Part shown: piece by piece, positions 1 to 11,465 of the stretch
How positions within the stretch are numbered: position 1 is the first letter of the stretch
Layout: the number at the start of each line of letters is the position of its first letter
NCBI RefSeq assembly: GCF_000764495.1
Contig: NZ_JRLB01000015.1
Span: 19,573-83,572 of the forward strand
DNA: 64,000 nucleotides
Origin: Nitrincola sp. A-D6
Lineage (GTDB): Bacteria > Pseudomonadota > Gammaproteobacteria > Pseudomonadales > Balneatricaceae
Direction of reading: 5' to 3'
Notes under the pieces: generated by a model
Database searches by the model: none
Told to the model about the DNA's origin: nothing
What the model saw: only the letters and a program-made list of their open reading frames with translations
Made by a program: the position numbers and the translations under genes

Positions 1-1
1 G

Positions 2-598
2 GTTTCGCCCTGGTATATTGATGAAGTCGATGTTAACGGCCTACCGATACAGCTCCCCGATAATGCCGGAGACGCATTCAAAGCCACCAATACACGCCTT
101 AATCACAGTGAACCCGAAGACTACCGTATTATCGAAGCATCAACAGCCTTTATTATTAATGACATTCTTGCCGATGTTATTCGTCGGGGTACAGGACGTC
201 GGGCCCAAGTTTTAGAAAGAAATGATTTGGCAGGTAAAACCGGCACGACCAATCAGCAAATAGATGCATGGTTTTCGGGTTACAATCGTGATTTGGTAGC
301 GACAGCATGGGTGGGTTTTGATCAGCCAGCCCCACTTGGACGTAGTGAATACGGCGGCACGGCGGCATTACCCATTTGGATTGACTTTATGCGCACAGCC
401 CTGCAGGACAAAGCAGAATCTGCACCGCAGCGTCCCGATAGTGTTGTCCAGGTACGCATAGATCCAACCAGCGGTTTACAGGCTTATAATGGTCAATCTG
501 ATGCAATCAGTGAGTATTTTACTGAAGATTCAGTTCCTAGACGTGCCAGTGCTCCGGGCGAATCAGGCAATCGTGTACTCGAGTCATTATTCGACTAG
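2..598 (+). CDS. mrcA: Penicillin-binding protein 1A, C-terminal part
   Basis: This is the 3' end of a bifunctional class A penicillin-binding protein, which polymerises and cross-links peptidoglycan in the periplasm. The gene enters from before the window in frame 2 and is open to the TAG at 596-598. The transpeptidase KTGTT box (the third active-site motif of the family) is followed by the conserved DAWFSGYN and WVGFD segments, an order typical of PBP1A. The glycosyltransferase domain and the SxxK and SxN motifs lie outside the window. The tail is rich in Ser/Pro/Glu, as is common for this protein. Assignment to PBP1A rather than PBP1B rests on the local pattern only. A REP cluster follows 42 bases after the stop. 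Confidence 0.85.
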   Translation, partial: VSPWYIDEVDVNGLPIQLPDNAGDAFKATNTRLNHSEPEDYRIIEASTAFIINDILADVIRRGTGRRAQVLERNDLAGKTGTTNQQIDAWFSGYNRDLVATAWVGFDQPAPLGRSEYGGTAALPIWIDFMRTALQDKAESAPQRPDSVVQVRIDPTSGLQAYNGQSDAISEYFTEDSVPRRASAPGESGNRVLESLFD

Positions 599-640
599 AC
601 CAAGGTGACATGCTTTTCTGACCCTACATCCTGTACAAAA

Positions 641-779
641 ATCGCCCGCAGAGCGGGCTCCTACAATATGTGGGTAATCTCTACCTGTGGGAGCTCGCTC
701 CGCGAGCGAAAAGCAATCGCCCGGAGACCGGGCTCCTACATTGGCATTATACCTTCGCCCACAAACCGGGCTCCTACAA
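641..779. repeat. REP-like palindromic repeat cluster 1
   Basis: Two kinds of short palindromic unit recur here. Unit A starts TGTAGGAGC and folds through GCTCGC/GCGAGC. Unit B starts TCGCCCGG and ends CCGGGCTCCTACA. Because A begins with TGTAGGAGC and B ends with its complement, an A-B pair can fold as a larger inverted structure, as in BIME/REPIN arrays. This cluster has three B-like units and one A unit between mrcA and the convergent dsbD, and the last B unit supplies the dsbD stop codon. No RAYT transposase is visible in the window. Confidence 0.85.
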
Positions 780-2823
780 CAACGGTGCGATCTGGTTTAA
801 AAGTGGCTGGGGGCCGATGACGCCGTGTACGGCGAACTCGCGACGCTCACGACCCTGTTGATCGAAAAACACCAGCGCTGGGGGACCGAATACCTGGAAG
901 CGCTGATTCAATGCACGTGAATCGCTATCATTACGGGTCACGTCGATCTTGATTTTGACAAACTCAGACAAGCCCGCCTGAACCTCGGCATCGGCAAAGG
1001 TGACAAACTCCATCTCAGCACAGGTCACACACCAGTCCGCATAAAAATCCAGCATCACCGGCTGCTGAGCCGCTTTTGCTTCTGTCAGCAAAGGCTCAAG
1101 CGCTGTTAGCGAAGTGACGGTTTGATTGAATTGCATCGATGAACCTTGTGCAGCACCCGCGGGGCCTGCCGCCAGCCCCACGCCCTGCAAGGGGTACACC
1201 AGGCTACGTCCACCGGCAAATAAACCCAGCAGCAAAGCAACCCCGTACACCAACATTACCAGGCCAATACCTTTCCACAAGCGCTGCCAGCCACTAACTG
1301 TATCTGCCAATTTATCCAGTGCATTCAGATACACAGCGCTAATAATCAGAACAATTGCCGTTAGGGCCATGGTGACTTGTACAGGTACAATCCGGTCCAG
1401 CATCCATACCGCCAGCAACAGCAACATCACACCAAAGCCAGCCTTGATCGCCTTCATCCAACTTCCGGCTCTGGGCATGAACTTCCCGGCCGATGTACCT
1501 ACCAGCAGCAGTGGAACGCCCATACCCATCGACATGGAAAACAGTGCCGTACCGCCCAATACGGGATCGCCCGTCTGACCGATATAGATCAATGCCCCCG
1601 CCAGAGGTGCCGCCATACAAGGGCCGACGATCAGCGCAGAAAGAAAGCCCATCACCGCCACACCCGTTATCTGACCACCTTTCTGGCTGCGGCTCATCTG
1701 ATTCAAACGGTTCTGCAAACCGCTGGGTAGCTGTAGTTCATAAAAACCAAACATGGATAGCGCCAGCAACACAAACACAGCGCTAAACACAGAAATGATC
1801 CAGGGATTCTGAAAGCTCGCCTGAATATTCGCACCAAATAACCCTGCCAATACACCCACCAGGGTATAGGTGACCGCCATGGCTAACACATAGACACTGG
1901 AGAGCCCCAGCGCCCGACGCGTTGACACCCGCTCCTGCTGGCCAGCAATAATACTGGACAAAATCGGGATCATCGGGAACACACAGGGGGTCAGCGACAA
2001 CGCCAGTCCGGCCACAAAAAACGCCGCCAGAATCAAGGGCAGACTACGTCCACTTAACACTTGCGTAAAGCGATCATGTTCGGCCACTGACACCACAGAA
2101 GACTCTGCAGCTAAAGTCTGCTCAGGTGGCATACCTTCGGGCCAACTCAGGCCCGCAGCCAGGGGTAAAGTAGATAAGGGGACGGACTCGGTTACCGGCG
2201 GGTAACAGATACCCCTTCCCAGCAGCCTGATAAGTAATTTCCAGCGAGGCATTCCCGACCACCTCAGCATCAGCGCCGATCAATAAAGCCGCAGCAGCCT
2301 GGCCCGTCCAGACATCTACCTTACCAAACAGTGGGTCATCCTTGGTAACACCAACCTGGCGCCAACTCTCTACCAGTTGAACACCCTCTGGCAGGGTGAA
2401 TTTCAGATGATCACGGTAGAGATAATAATCGTCATGGATGCTCCAGTTCAGCTCAAAAACACCTGGTGCAACAACCCGGGTATCCAGCTGAAACACCTCT
2501 TCAACCGGCAGAGGGCCAGCGGAAGTACCTGAAGAGTTAAAAATTGAGAGAAACCTATCGCCCAGAGAATTATCGCCCGCAGCAACATCGCCCGGAGACC
2601 GGGCTCCTACATTATCAGCCAATGTAGGAGCTCGCTCCGCGAGCGAATTATCGCCCAGAGAATATTCGCCCAGGGACTGGGCTCCTACATTACCACCTAT
2701 TGTAGGAGCTCGCTCCGCGAGCGAATTATTGCCCAGAGAATATTCGCCCAGGGACTGGGCTCCTACAAGGTTTGACAGGCTTAGCAAAATGATCGTGAGA
2801 AATATCAATATCGGTTTTAACAC
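774..2823 (-). CDS. dsbD: Thiol:disulfide interchange protein DsbD (frame break)
   Basis: DsbD passes electrons from cytoplasmic thioredoxin to periplasmic partners. The N-terminal alpha domain is readable down to ITYQ near 2230; the membrane beta domain (with LTPCVFPMIP) and the C-terminal thioredoxin-like gamma domain with WCVTC continue in another frame. The join lies at about 2207-2225: the family has a YQGC...GxCYPP segment, and here 13 bases stand between CAG and GGT ATC TGT where 15 are expected, so two bases seem lost and the first alpha cysteine cannot be read. I chose the GTG at 2823, with AAGGA 7 bases upstream, giving a clear signal peptide. Residues roughly 25-90 are an unusual repetitive linker encoded by REP units, and the stop codon also lies in a REP unit. 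Either a sequencing error or a genuine lesion. Confidence 0.85.
2565..2768. repeat. REP-like cluster 2, inside the dsbD coding region
   Basis: Two A units and three B-like units, including a tandem duplication of about 75-80 bases (roughly 2616-2693 and 2694-2770), lie within dsbD and are read through in frame. On the coding strand they give repeated peptides of the type GAQSLGEYSLG and NNSLAERAPT between the signal peptide and the DsbD alpha domain. Confidence 0.85.
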
Positions 2824-2984
2824 AATGTATCCTTCAACCCGGGTGCGCTTCAATCTGCAGAATCAGACCATTAAGCGGTCCTATCGTTCCAATAGTCGAT
2901 ATTATACCTATTTCCTCTTATAAGCCGTGCGGGGATATGTAAAAATACCCCTACGAATCTATCTGCTTTCAGGAACTAACAGAG

Positions 2985-4051
2985 ATGACCGATACACGTT
3001 TAGAAGACCTCAGTATTGAATCCATCACACCGATCATTACACCACGCGCACTTAAAGCCAAACTGCCCTTGAGTGAAAATGCTGTTGCCACAGTTATTCG
3101 TGAGCGTCAGGTGGTAAAAGATATTCTGGACCGCAAAGACAAGCGCTTGATGGTGGTGATCGGTCCCTGCTCTATCCATGATCCGGAAGCCGCCCTGGAA
3201 TATGGTCGTCGCCTGAAAGCACTGGCTGAAGAAGTTAAAGATTCGCTGTATCTGGTCATGCGTGTGTATTTTGAAAAGCCCGCACCACCGTAGGCTGGAA
3301 AGGCCTGATTAACGATCCGCACATGAATGACTCGTTTGAAATCGAAGAAGGTCTGCGTATCGGGCGCCAGTTGCTGATCGACTTGTCCGACATGGGCTTA
3401 CCACTGGCCACCGAAGCGCTTGATCCTATCTCGCCCCAATATATGCAGGACCTGATCAGTTGGTCGGCTATTGGTGCGCGCACTACAGAATCCCAGACTC
3501 ACCGTGAAATGTCATCCGGTTTGTCTTGCGCCGTGGGCTTTAAAAATGGTACCGATGGAGGGCTTACTGTTGCTATTAATGCGATGGAATCCGTGTGCCA
3601 CCCGCACAATTTCCTCGGTATAGATGAAGAAGGCAAGGTATCCATCGTCAAAACACGCGGCAACGCCTATGGCCATGTGGTACTGCGCGGCGGAAACGGC
3701 AAACCGAATTACGATTCAGTCAGTGTACGTCTGTGCGAACAGGCACTGGAAAAGGCCAAGCTCAGTAACAACATCATGATTGACTGCAGCCACGCCAATT
3801 CCAACAAAGACCCGGCGCTACAGCCGCTGGTTGCAGAAAATGCTGCTAACCAGATTCTCGAAGGCAACCAGTCCATCATCGGCCTGATGATTGAGTCCAA
3901 TCTGGAATGGGGCAACCAGTCCATCCCGGCCAACCTCTGTGACCTTAAGCACGGCGTATCGGTGACTGATGCATGTATTGACTGGAAAACCACGGAAGAA
4001 TGTTTGCGTGGAGTTCATGCGAAGCTGAAGGATGTTTTACCGAAGCGGTAA
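2985..4051 (+). CDS. aroF: 3-deoxy-7-phosphoheptulonate synthase, class I (frame break)
   Basis: DAHP synthase condenses phosphoenolpyruvate with erythrose 4-phosphate, the first step of aromatic amino acid synthesis. GPCSIHDP, LYLVMRVYFEKP, WKGLINDPHM, GARTTESQTHRE, VGFKNGTDG and SVTDACI are all present. LATEALDP and the overall wording resemble the tyrosine-sensitive AroF form more than AroG or AroH. The frame breaks at 3279-3281: the invariant FEKPRTTVGWKG reads as FEKPAPP-stop, and one extra C in the CCC run restores it exactly. The gene is divergent from dsbD across 160 bases and convergent with the adhesin, with REP units between the two stops. The isoenzyme assignment is moderate; the family assignment is firm. 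Confidence 0.92.
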
Positions 4052-4068
4052 GACATATTGCCCGGAAC

Positions 4069-4206
4069 ATTCGCCCGCGGAGCGGGCTCCTACAGAAGGT
4101 GAGAAATCCCCCTGTAGGAGCTCGCTCCGCGAGCGAAAGATGGGATAGATCGCCCGCAGAGCGGGCTCCCACAAAGAGCAGAATCGCCCGAGGACCGGGT
4201 TTCTAC
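4069..4206. repeat. REP-like cluster 3 between convergent genes
   Basis: One A unit and three B-like units fill the gap between the convergent aroF and adhesin genes. The last, degenerate B unit contains the TAG stop of the adhesin (4203-4205 on the minus strand). In this position REP units could act as a bidirectional 3'-end or mRNA-stability element. Confidence 0.8.
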
Positions 4207-7200
4207 TGGTCGATGTTGATGTGGCCGCTGTTAACCAAGTGGTCGATAATGGCTTCATCAGTGGTCATGGTGCCGGTATCAATTCCCAGATCGGTAAAGG
4301 ATACACCATCCAGCATGATGGATTGAGTTGCACCAGAGCCATCACCCTGTGGTGTCAGTTCAATCAATGTACCTTCAGCAGACTCAGTCACACTGATATA
4401 ATCAGTGAGGTCTCCATGCTCTTCACCCTGAAGAAGGTCGGCGACATCCAATACATCCCCATCTGCCACATTAAAGTCCATGACAACATCGTCACCACCC
4501 TGGGTATCCAGCGTCCACTTGAATGTATCAGCGCCAGTACCACCAATCAGAACATCATCGGCATCTGTTGCAAAGAGATAATCATCGCCAGTACTACCGA
4601 CAATTTCGCCATCTGTGTTGGTATAGCTGTAACCCACTGGCTTGATGGCAAAGGATGAGCCTTGTGACCCATCAATAGCCAGATAGCTAAAGGAGTCTGA
4701 TGACTCAAATACCAACGTTCCGTCATCCATGAGCTCAAGTGCTGCCGGATCACCAATACGGTTCCCGTCGGCATCAAACAGCGAGAAGGTTGCAGAGTTA
4801 CCCAGATCACCTTGCACTTCAAAGCGAATGCTGTTCAGTCCCTCTTTAAACTGCAGCAACAAGGCTTCAGGCTGCTCAATCATGGCAGGGTTATCATTGC
4901 CATTGTGGTCTACAGCAAGGAAACCTTCAGTGCTAAGAGTCACTAAATGAGGACCTTTAGTCATCGCATCGTTATCCAAGCGACCACTCTGGCCCTGATT
5001 AGCATAGGTGCCAGAGTTGCCCTGTCCCTGGCCATTACCACTGTTGTGCGCAGATGCACCCAGAATAATATCAGCAGGAGGCGTATCATCAGTCCAGTCA
5101 GAAGGTACGCTATCCGGAACTGAAGTGTCTGTCAGCATGTCTATCTGAACAATCACCGGATCACTGGCATTACCAGCCTCATCGGTCACCTGATACTGAA
5201 ACTCAGCCGATGGGATCTCTTTAAAGCTGACGCTCTGCAAGAAATAATCACTGCTGTCGTTTGTATTAGCGCTACCGCCGTCACCATACTCGGTTGCAGT
5301 AAAGCGCAACTGATCAAATACCACGCCACTCAGCGTAAATGCACCACTACCATTACCAGTTCCTTTAGACGTATCGAAACCAGATGATGGCGTAAAGTCA
5401 ATCAGTGCTCCACTGAGTAATGCTGATGAACTGCTACCGGTAAAGGTCCAACTGCCAACAGAAGTACCATTCAGAAACGCTTCTACACGGCCTACTTCAT
5501 GCTCATTAAAGATCAATCGGCCAACTGCAATCTCGGCTTCACCGACCGGATTGGCAAAGTCGAGGATAATAGTCTCTGAATTACCATCACGATAGCCAAG
5601 CTGGTTAGGAACCTGCTCCTGACCAAAGCTGCTGCCATCAATACCCACACCTTCAGAGGTGAACTTCAATGTAGATGCATCGCTCTGTCCATCCATGGTA
5701 TAGCCATGAAGCGTTACACCATGTGCTTGCCAACCAGACAGTGAGTTGCCACTCAGAGACAGAGCTGGTTGATCAGACAGAGCCGACTGTAAGTCACCCG
5801 GTGTAGCGACCCAATAAAGGTCAGCATCGTCTGAGAACGTGCTGCCAGCCAGATCACTTGCATCAAAGGGCACATAGCCGCTACCTGTATTCAGATACAA
5901 GGTACCGTAAGTCGGAAGATCGGTAACCTGGAATACCAGATTGGACTCCAGAGTTTCCTGATCCTGACCACCCAGAGACGCATCCGTTTCCGCTACAGAG
6001 GGTGATGACAAGCCTGCTTCAGCCGAATCAACCCGCCACCCACGCTAAACTGTTTAACGAATACAGCGTCTTCTGGTAAACCTGCAGGAAGGCTACCGAA
6101 AGCGACACTGGCGTTGGTCAAAACTGGATCAGCCATGGGGGGTGTATTCTCGACCAGACCAATAGATACAGAGCGCTGGACCGAATCACCATCACCATCA
6201 ACAACTGTGTAGCTGAAGGTTTCTTGCTGACTTTGCTGCAGCGCGTCTGGTGGCGTATACAACAACTCACCAGAGGCACCAATTGAAAGACTACCACCCA
6301 GATTACCCGCACTGAACTGAACAGCACCTTGCAGGCTGCCATTCAGATAGCCATCCGAGCCCACATCAATACCCAGAGCGGCAACCGCGTCAGCTGCCAG
6401 CACATAATCACTAACACCAACAGCCACATCATTACCATAGACAAAGTTTTCAGCCGATGGGCCATCATCATAGAAACGAATAGCTGCACTGGCATCAATT
6501 TTGGCTGATTTACTATCACCATCACCATCAGTGATAGTAGCCACCAGGTCTACCAAGCCTGCTGTAAGCAGGACAGCATCATTTGGTGTGGTGTCATCAG
6601 AATGCATTAAAGCTCTGATCTGATCAAGGGTCACCTCACCCGTACTACTATTAACATCGAGTGTAAACACAACCGCGCCAGTTTCAGCGGCGATGGCATT
6701 CACACCTTCTCGACCTTCAACGATTCCATTCTCCAGGAAAAGGAAAACCTCATTGCCAGTTGCAGTATCAACCAGACCCGATGCACCTTGATTCAGGTTC
6801 AGGTATAAGCAATGTCACCAGCGCCATCAGCGCCAAATGCACCTTCAAAGAAACTGCTAACGTTCGCTGTGGCATCTGTGTCCAGATCTGATTCATCAAC
6901 AGCTAACCCAAACGTATCGGCAAACATGTTGATATTATCGAGATAGGCGCCATAGCTATCATCGGAACCGAGACCAACAAAGCTAAGCGGAGTTGAGCCC
7001 GCTGCCAAGCCGCTAAAAGTAAGCGAAATAGTGGTCCAACCGTTATTGTTTGGATTCTGCTCAACCGCAACATTGTCAGGAGAGCTGATCGCAATACTAC
7101 CATCTGACTGGGCGTCGATAATGATTTCCAAATCACCCAAGAAAACTTTCATATCGCTGTCCGCGACATGGCCGGGTCTTGGCTTATAGTCGAAACTCAG

Positions 7201-10200
7201 TGTCACCTCAGAGGAAGGCAGTTCAACAACAGTTGAAAGCGTTGTGTTACCGTCATTGCTGTAAGGATCAAGCTCAGCATGGTAGTTTCCATCGGACGCA
7301 GTACTGCCCCCAGTGTTTCCTGCCTGAATTTCAATACCTGCGGAATTGACCGTCCACACAACACCGTTGTTACCGATAATAGTTCCATTATCGCCTTTCA
7401 CCACAGCCCAACCATTGGTGCCAGAGAAAGTCTCGAAAGATTCACTTAGTAACTCGACCCGTGTCTGAGCATCGATCGAAGGCACATCGTCCTCAAAATT
7501 AAACGCGCTACTAATGTCCAGAGTCTGCGCTGCGTTGGCAGCGTCGCCATCAGCGTCAGTCACACTAGCTGCAGCAGTAAGAGCGATAGTACCTTCTGGC
7601 AAGCCAAGCAGGTTAGCGCTGTTATTGAATGCATCGCCGTCGGCATTTTCACCGACGTGATCAAGTTCGGCATACTGAGTCAGTTTAACGTTGCCACCGG
7701 CATCCACGCTGATATCAAACACCGTGTTTTCGGTATTTACATCACCGATAGCGGCGGCTGTAGAACCCACAACCTTGCCATCAATGAGGAACAAGGTGAT
7801 GGCAAGACCAGCACTGCTCAAGCCGGAGTCGGAATTAGTCACTGACAGGCTGTAAGCCAGGGACTCACTGCCAGGGCCATCGGTGCCGGCATCACTGACA
7901 AGCGTAAAGAAGGAAGCAAAAGCGGCACTTGCTTCATCGGTAAGATCTCCGATGGTTTCAGCATCCTGGGTAGTCAGCACAGGCAGGTTAGACGACCAGA
8001 CAACACCGATATTGACGTCGTTGTAATCGTTGTCGCCACCACCATGGAGATCCTCCCAGTTCAGGTTGCCTGGTTTAGCATTGTCCTGGACATGGTCAAG
8101 CCCATCGGCATTGAGTGCGCCGACATCAAACAGCACGTTGGTTCCCTGCCCGACCAGCTCTGTACCGCCGGTAGTTACCGCCTGCCAATTGCCCGAGCCA
8201 TCCTGAACAAATACCACCTCAGTGTTTGGCTCCAGGCTACCGTTGAGACGATCACCATTTGGAAGGATGAAAAAGCCTACCTGATCCGGTGTGTAACCCG
8301 TAATAGTCACACTGCTGTCGGTAAAGTTTTTAACATTATCCCATACCACGGCACCTGTTGTGGGGTTGCCATCTGCATCCTTGATGTAATAACCGAAGCT
8401 GTTGTTGTAACCCGCTGAGGTTTCACCATAATTGGTGATAGCCAGTGTGTAGCTAACGGCTGGCTCAATAGTTACAGTCGGGCCATCATCTTCAATACTG
8501 AAGGCACCGGCCGCACCCAGATCGAACTCAACGCTATCACTGTCACCATCAGCATCTGTTACGGTCTGCTGCAGAAGCAGAGTGCCTTCTTCCAGCAGGA
8601 GTGTTTCAGCATCATCATGCTCAGCAGTATCACTGTGCCAGATATTGGCAAACTGCTCGAATTCAATTTCACCAGATTCAGGATCCAGGGTCAGCGTGAA
8701 GTAAACCACCTCACCAACACTACCGGTCACTACTGTGCCAGCTGCATTGGCACTTAACTGGATTTCATCCCCCTGTCCGATGCCATCACCATCTGCGTCA
8801 CTGGTATCCGTCGAATCCAGCGCAAACAGACCACTACCAACACTCTCTGCACCTTCGCCTGTATTCAATACAAAGGCATAGTTCACACTACCAGAGCCAT
8901 CGGTACCGAAGTCGATATCGTCACCTGTGGCAAAGTAGACCGAAAAGTCGGCGGAATCACTGCGAATGCCATCCCCACCATCGGGTAAAGCAGACTCATC
9001 CACCACCAGTTGGGGCATAACTTCGAGGCCCTCTGCCAAAGCAGCAGTCGGGCCATCATCTTCAATCGAGAAAATTTCGGAACTCAGGTCGAGGCTGGCA
9101 GATGAGGTGTCACCATCTGCATCAATTGCAGTCGCTGTCAGCAGAATGCTGCCCACAGCTGCATTCAGCCAGGCTGCATCATCGTGATCAGAGGTATCGG
9201 AATGCCAGACGTTTTCAAAACGGGTAAAACTGACCACACCGGTATCGCCATCGACGGCAATCTGGAAGTATTCAGTGTCACCAACCATACCGACAATAGT
9301 ATCGCCGTTCATGCTCAGCATGATCTCGGCACCCTGACCCAATTCACCTTCGGTAGTATTTTCCGGATCAAGAGCAAACAGGCCGGAACCCATCTGTTCG
9401 CCAGCCAGTGACAGCGCATAGCTCACACTACCGGGGCCGTCAGCGCCATAAGCTACATCGAAGTTACCGGAGAAATCAGCGGAGGTGGTCCAGACGCCAT
9501 CAGCACCACCCACAACGGCGTTGGTCAATGAAACCTGAAGCTGGTAGGTGCCACCGGTCGGAATCGGGTTATCCGGGTTGCTGCCACCAGGGAACTGACC
9601 AACAGAAATATAGTAAGTACCGGGGGTGGCGAAAGTATAGGTGAGGTAGGAGTCAAAAGCATGGCTACTACCGCCATCACCCAGAGCAGTCGAAGCATCA
9701 TCATTATAGGCTATGCGGGTTCCATCCGAATTCCACAAATGGATATAGGGATCAAAACTGCCTCCGTGGTTTCTGCCATAGTCGACGTCGAACACCGCGG
9801 TACTACCCGGCTCGGTAACGGTGAAGGCATAGTAGTCTGCCGCATTATTACCGGTAGCATGAATGGAAACAAAGGGGGTATTCTCCGAATCCTGGACATC
9901 AGGATTAGTGCCCAGAGTGAAGTGGCCGTCCAGATTGATAGCACTGGCAAGGTTATGATTAGCCAGTGATTGTGGATTTTCGACAATGCCAGAACCATCT
10001 GCATCACCACTGCCAACTGGAGACTCATCCACGGTCAGTGTTGGCATCTCCACTTCTGTGCCATCAGCAGTCATCACCGGACTGTCATCATCAACATTGA
10101 CCAGAAGAGTACCGGTAGCCGCATCACCATCACTGTCTGTTACGGTAAATGACAAGGGCAGCTGAATGTTGTCTTCAGTGCTGTTATCGGGATGGTCGAG

Positions 10201-11210
10201 AGGGCCGTAAAGTGTGAAGGAATAGCCACCCGTTAAAATGTCAGTAATTTCTGCCGAGAAAATAACCTTGACCGAAGAGCCTTCTTCGCCCTGAGAAGGA
10301 AAATCGCCCTGAGAAGGGTTTTCACCCTCAAAAGGAAAATCACCCTGGACAGGGATTTCATTAATCTGTCCGACATAACCGACCAGAGTAGTTCCGTCTT
10401 CAGACAACCAGTACTGCAACTCTTGTCCGCCAGATGTCAAATCTTCAGTGGGCAGGTTAAAAGTCAGACTGCCAACACCGTCAGGACCATAGGAAAAGTC
10501 GAGGGTGCCAACCATTGTTGTGGGTGAATTCGGTGGCAGGTCATCACCAAAGGCTCCATCATTATTACCGTTATGATAGAGACCACCCGGAAAATCTATA
10601 CTGTTGGCAAAAGCATCAAACCATGAGGTTTCCCAAAAATCAGGTCCTCTTTCATAGGCAATATCATCTTCATCGACCGCAATGGTCACGTCACCGGCGC
10701 TGGGCAGTCCATTGACAGGTTCTTCAGCCGCTGCACCAACACCCGCATCGCCAATAGGTGCATCAAAATTGGTGACAGCCTGTTGTTCAAACTGAAATGC
10801 CAAAGGATCAACACTTTCAGAAACTCGCATCAAGCGGACAAACGAGCCACCGCCGCCTTCGGGTGCGCCTTCGGCACCGGCAGCTGGTGCTTCCAGCTCA
10901 TCCAACAGATCACCATCACCCTCCAAGGCCGCAAGGATCGCATCCACACTCGGATCTGTAACTTCGCTTTCAACCGGTTCAGGGCTGATGCCGTGATCTG
11001 GTTTTCCGTCAACTGTAAACTTTGCGGACCGTTCAGGCTGACAAGTTCACCATTGCCATAATCTAAAACAACTTGAGATCCATCAGCAGTAATCAGGACT
11101 TCGCCCGCAAAGAGGGCATCTCCTTGTGTCAGTACACGTATAGTGCCATCTTCTGCGCGAGCAGAAACTTCACCAGTAAGGCTTACGATGGTTGCGACTT
11201 GGGGGCTCAT
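4203..11210 (-). CDS. Giant LapA-like type I-secreted adhesin (three frame breaks)
   Basis: A repeat-rich surface protein of about 2,336 residues. Residues 1-110 form a retention module (SLTGEVSARAEDGT, DYGNGELVSLNG) followed by a helix and a PAAG tetrapeptide at about 109-112, where LapG-type proteases cut LapA-class adhesins. The middle has tandem calcium-adhesin-type repeats ending in FSIEDDGPT, a pre-peptidase C-terminal-like domain (DYYAFTVTEPGST), a DUF4114-like segment (GFFILPNG) and Asp-rich blocks. The C-terminus has a GSTGDDYL...GGTGADTF RTX-type motif and a typical uncleaved type I secretion tail. ATG at 11210 follows GAGG at good spacing. Frame breaks at about 11002-11007, 6802-6803 and 6032-6034 are each fixed by one added base. 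No secretion or LapD/LapG genes are in the window. Confidence 0.88.
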
Positions 11211-11288
11211 GATAGCTACCTCTAAATTATAATTACTGCAGAAGCTTTCTAGCTTCAATTCATTTTGAGGAGTCCTTTCTATGCACTA

Positions 11289-11331
11289 ATTATAGGCACG
11301 GGTTTGAATAATGGTATTGTACTGAAGTACA
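11289..11331 (-). promoter_or_regulatory. Adhesin promoter with TGTAC palindrome
   Basis: On the minus strand a TATAAT -10 box (11289-11294) lies about 72 bases before the adhesin start. Twenty-three bases upstream of it is TGTACTTCAGTACA (11318-11331), a perfect TGTAC-N4-GTACA inverted repeat. The -35 region is poor and overlaps ATTATTCAAAC, which suggests activator-dependent initiation with the palindrome centred near -43. The same arrangement recurs at the VPLPA-CTERM genes near 61-64 kb. Confidence 0.55.
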
Positions 11332-11426
11332 TTGCCAGTAAACATGAGGCTTACAGCTAGATTTAGACAATCCAAATATGTTTGAATTATTAACCTATGA
11401 TTATTAAGTGTTTTTTCTTTGCACAC

Positions 11427-11450
11427 AAAAAAACCCGCAGAGCGGGCTTT
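11427..11450 (-). terminator. Rho-independent terminator after pgm
   Basis: On the minus strand a CCCGC-TCT-GCGGG hairpin is followed by seven T residues, 16 bases past the pgm stop. It separates pgm from the adhesin promoter. Confidence 0.75.
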
Positions 11451-11465
11451 TGGCATAGCGATTAA

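Noticed and set aside
1376..1387. TGTAC-AG-GTACA inside dsbD
   Set aside because: The gap is 2 rather than 4 bases, it lies in conserved coding sequence and has no promoter nearby.
2565..2768. Repeated units resembling a CRISPR array
   Set aside because: The units are palindromic, of two alternating kinds, irregularly spaced and scattered at eight places; there are no uniform spacers and no cas genes.
640..4260. Many small open frames containing LAERAPT or similar peptides in and around the repeats
   Set aside because: They come from the open frames of the REP units themselves and lack ribosome sites and family similarity. Only the one fused in frame to DsbD is supported.
6799..6812. Phase variation by slippage in the adhesin and acyltransferase genes
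   Set aside because: The runs are only 2-5 bases (8 in wzx), and the same kind of break is found in pgm, pgi and aroF, where switching off makes no sense.
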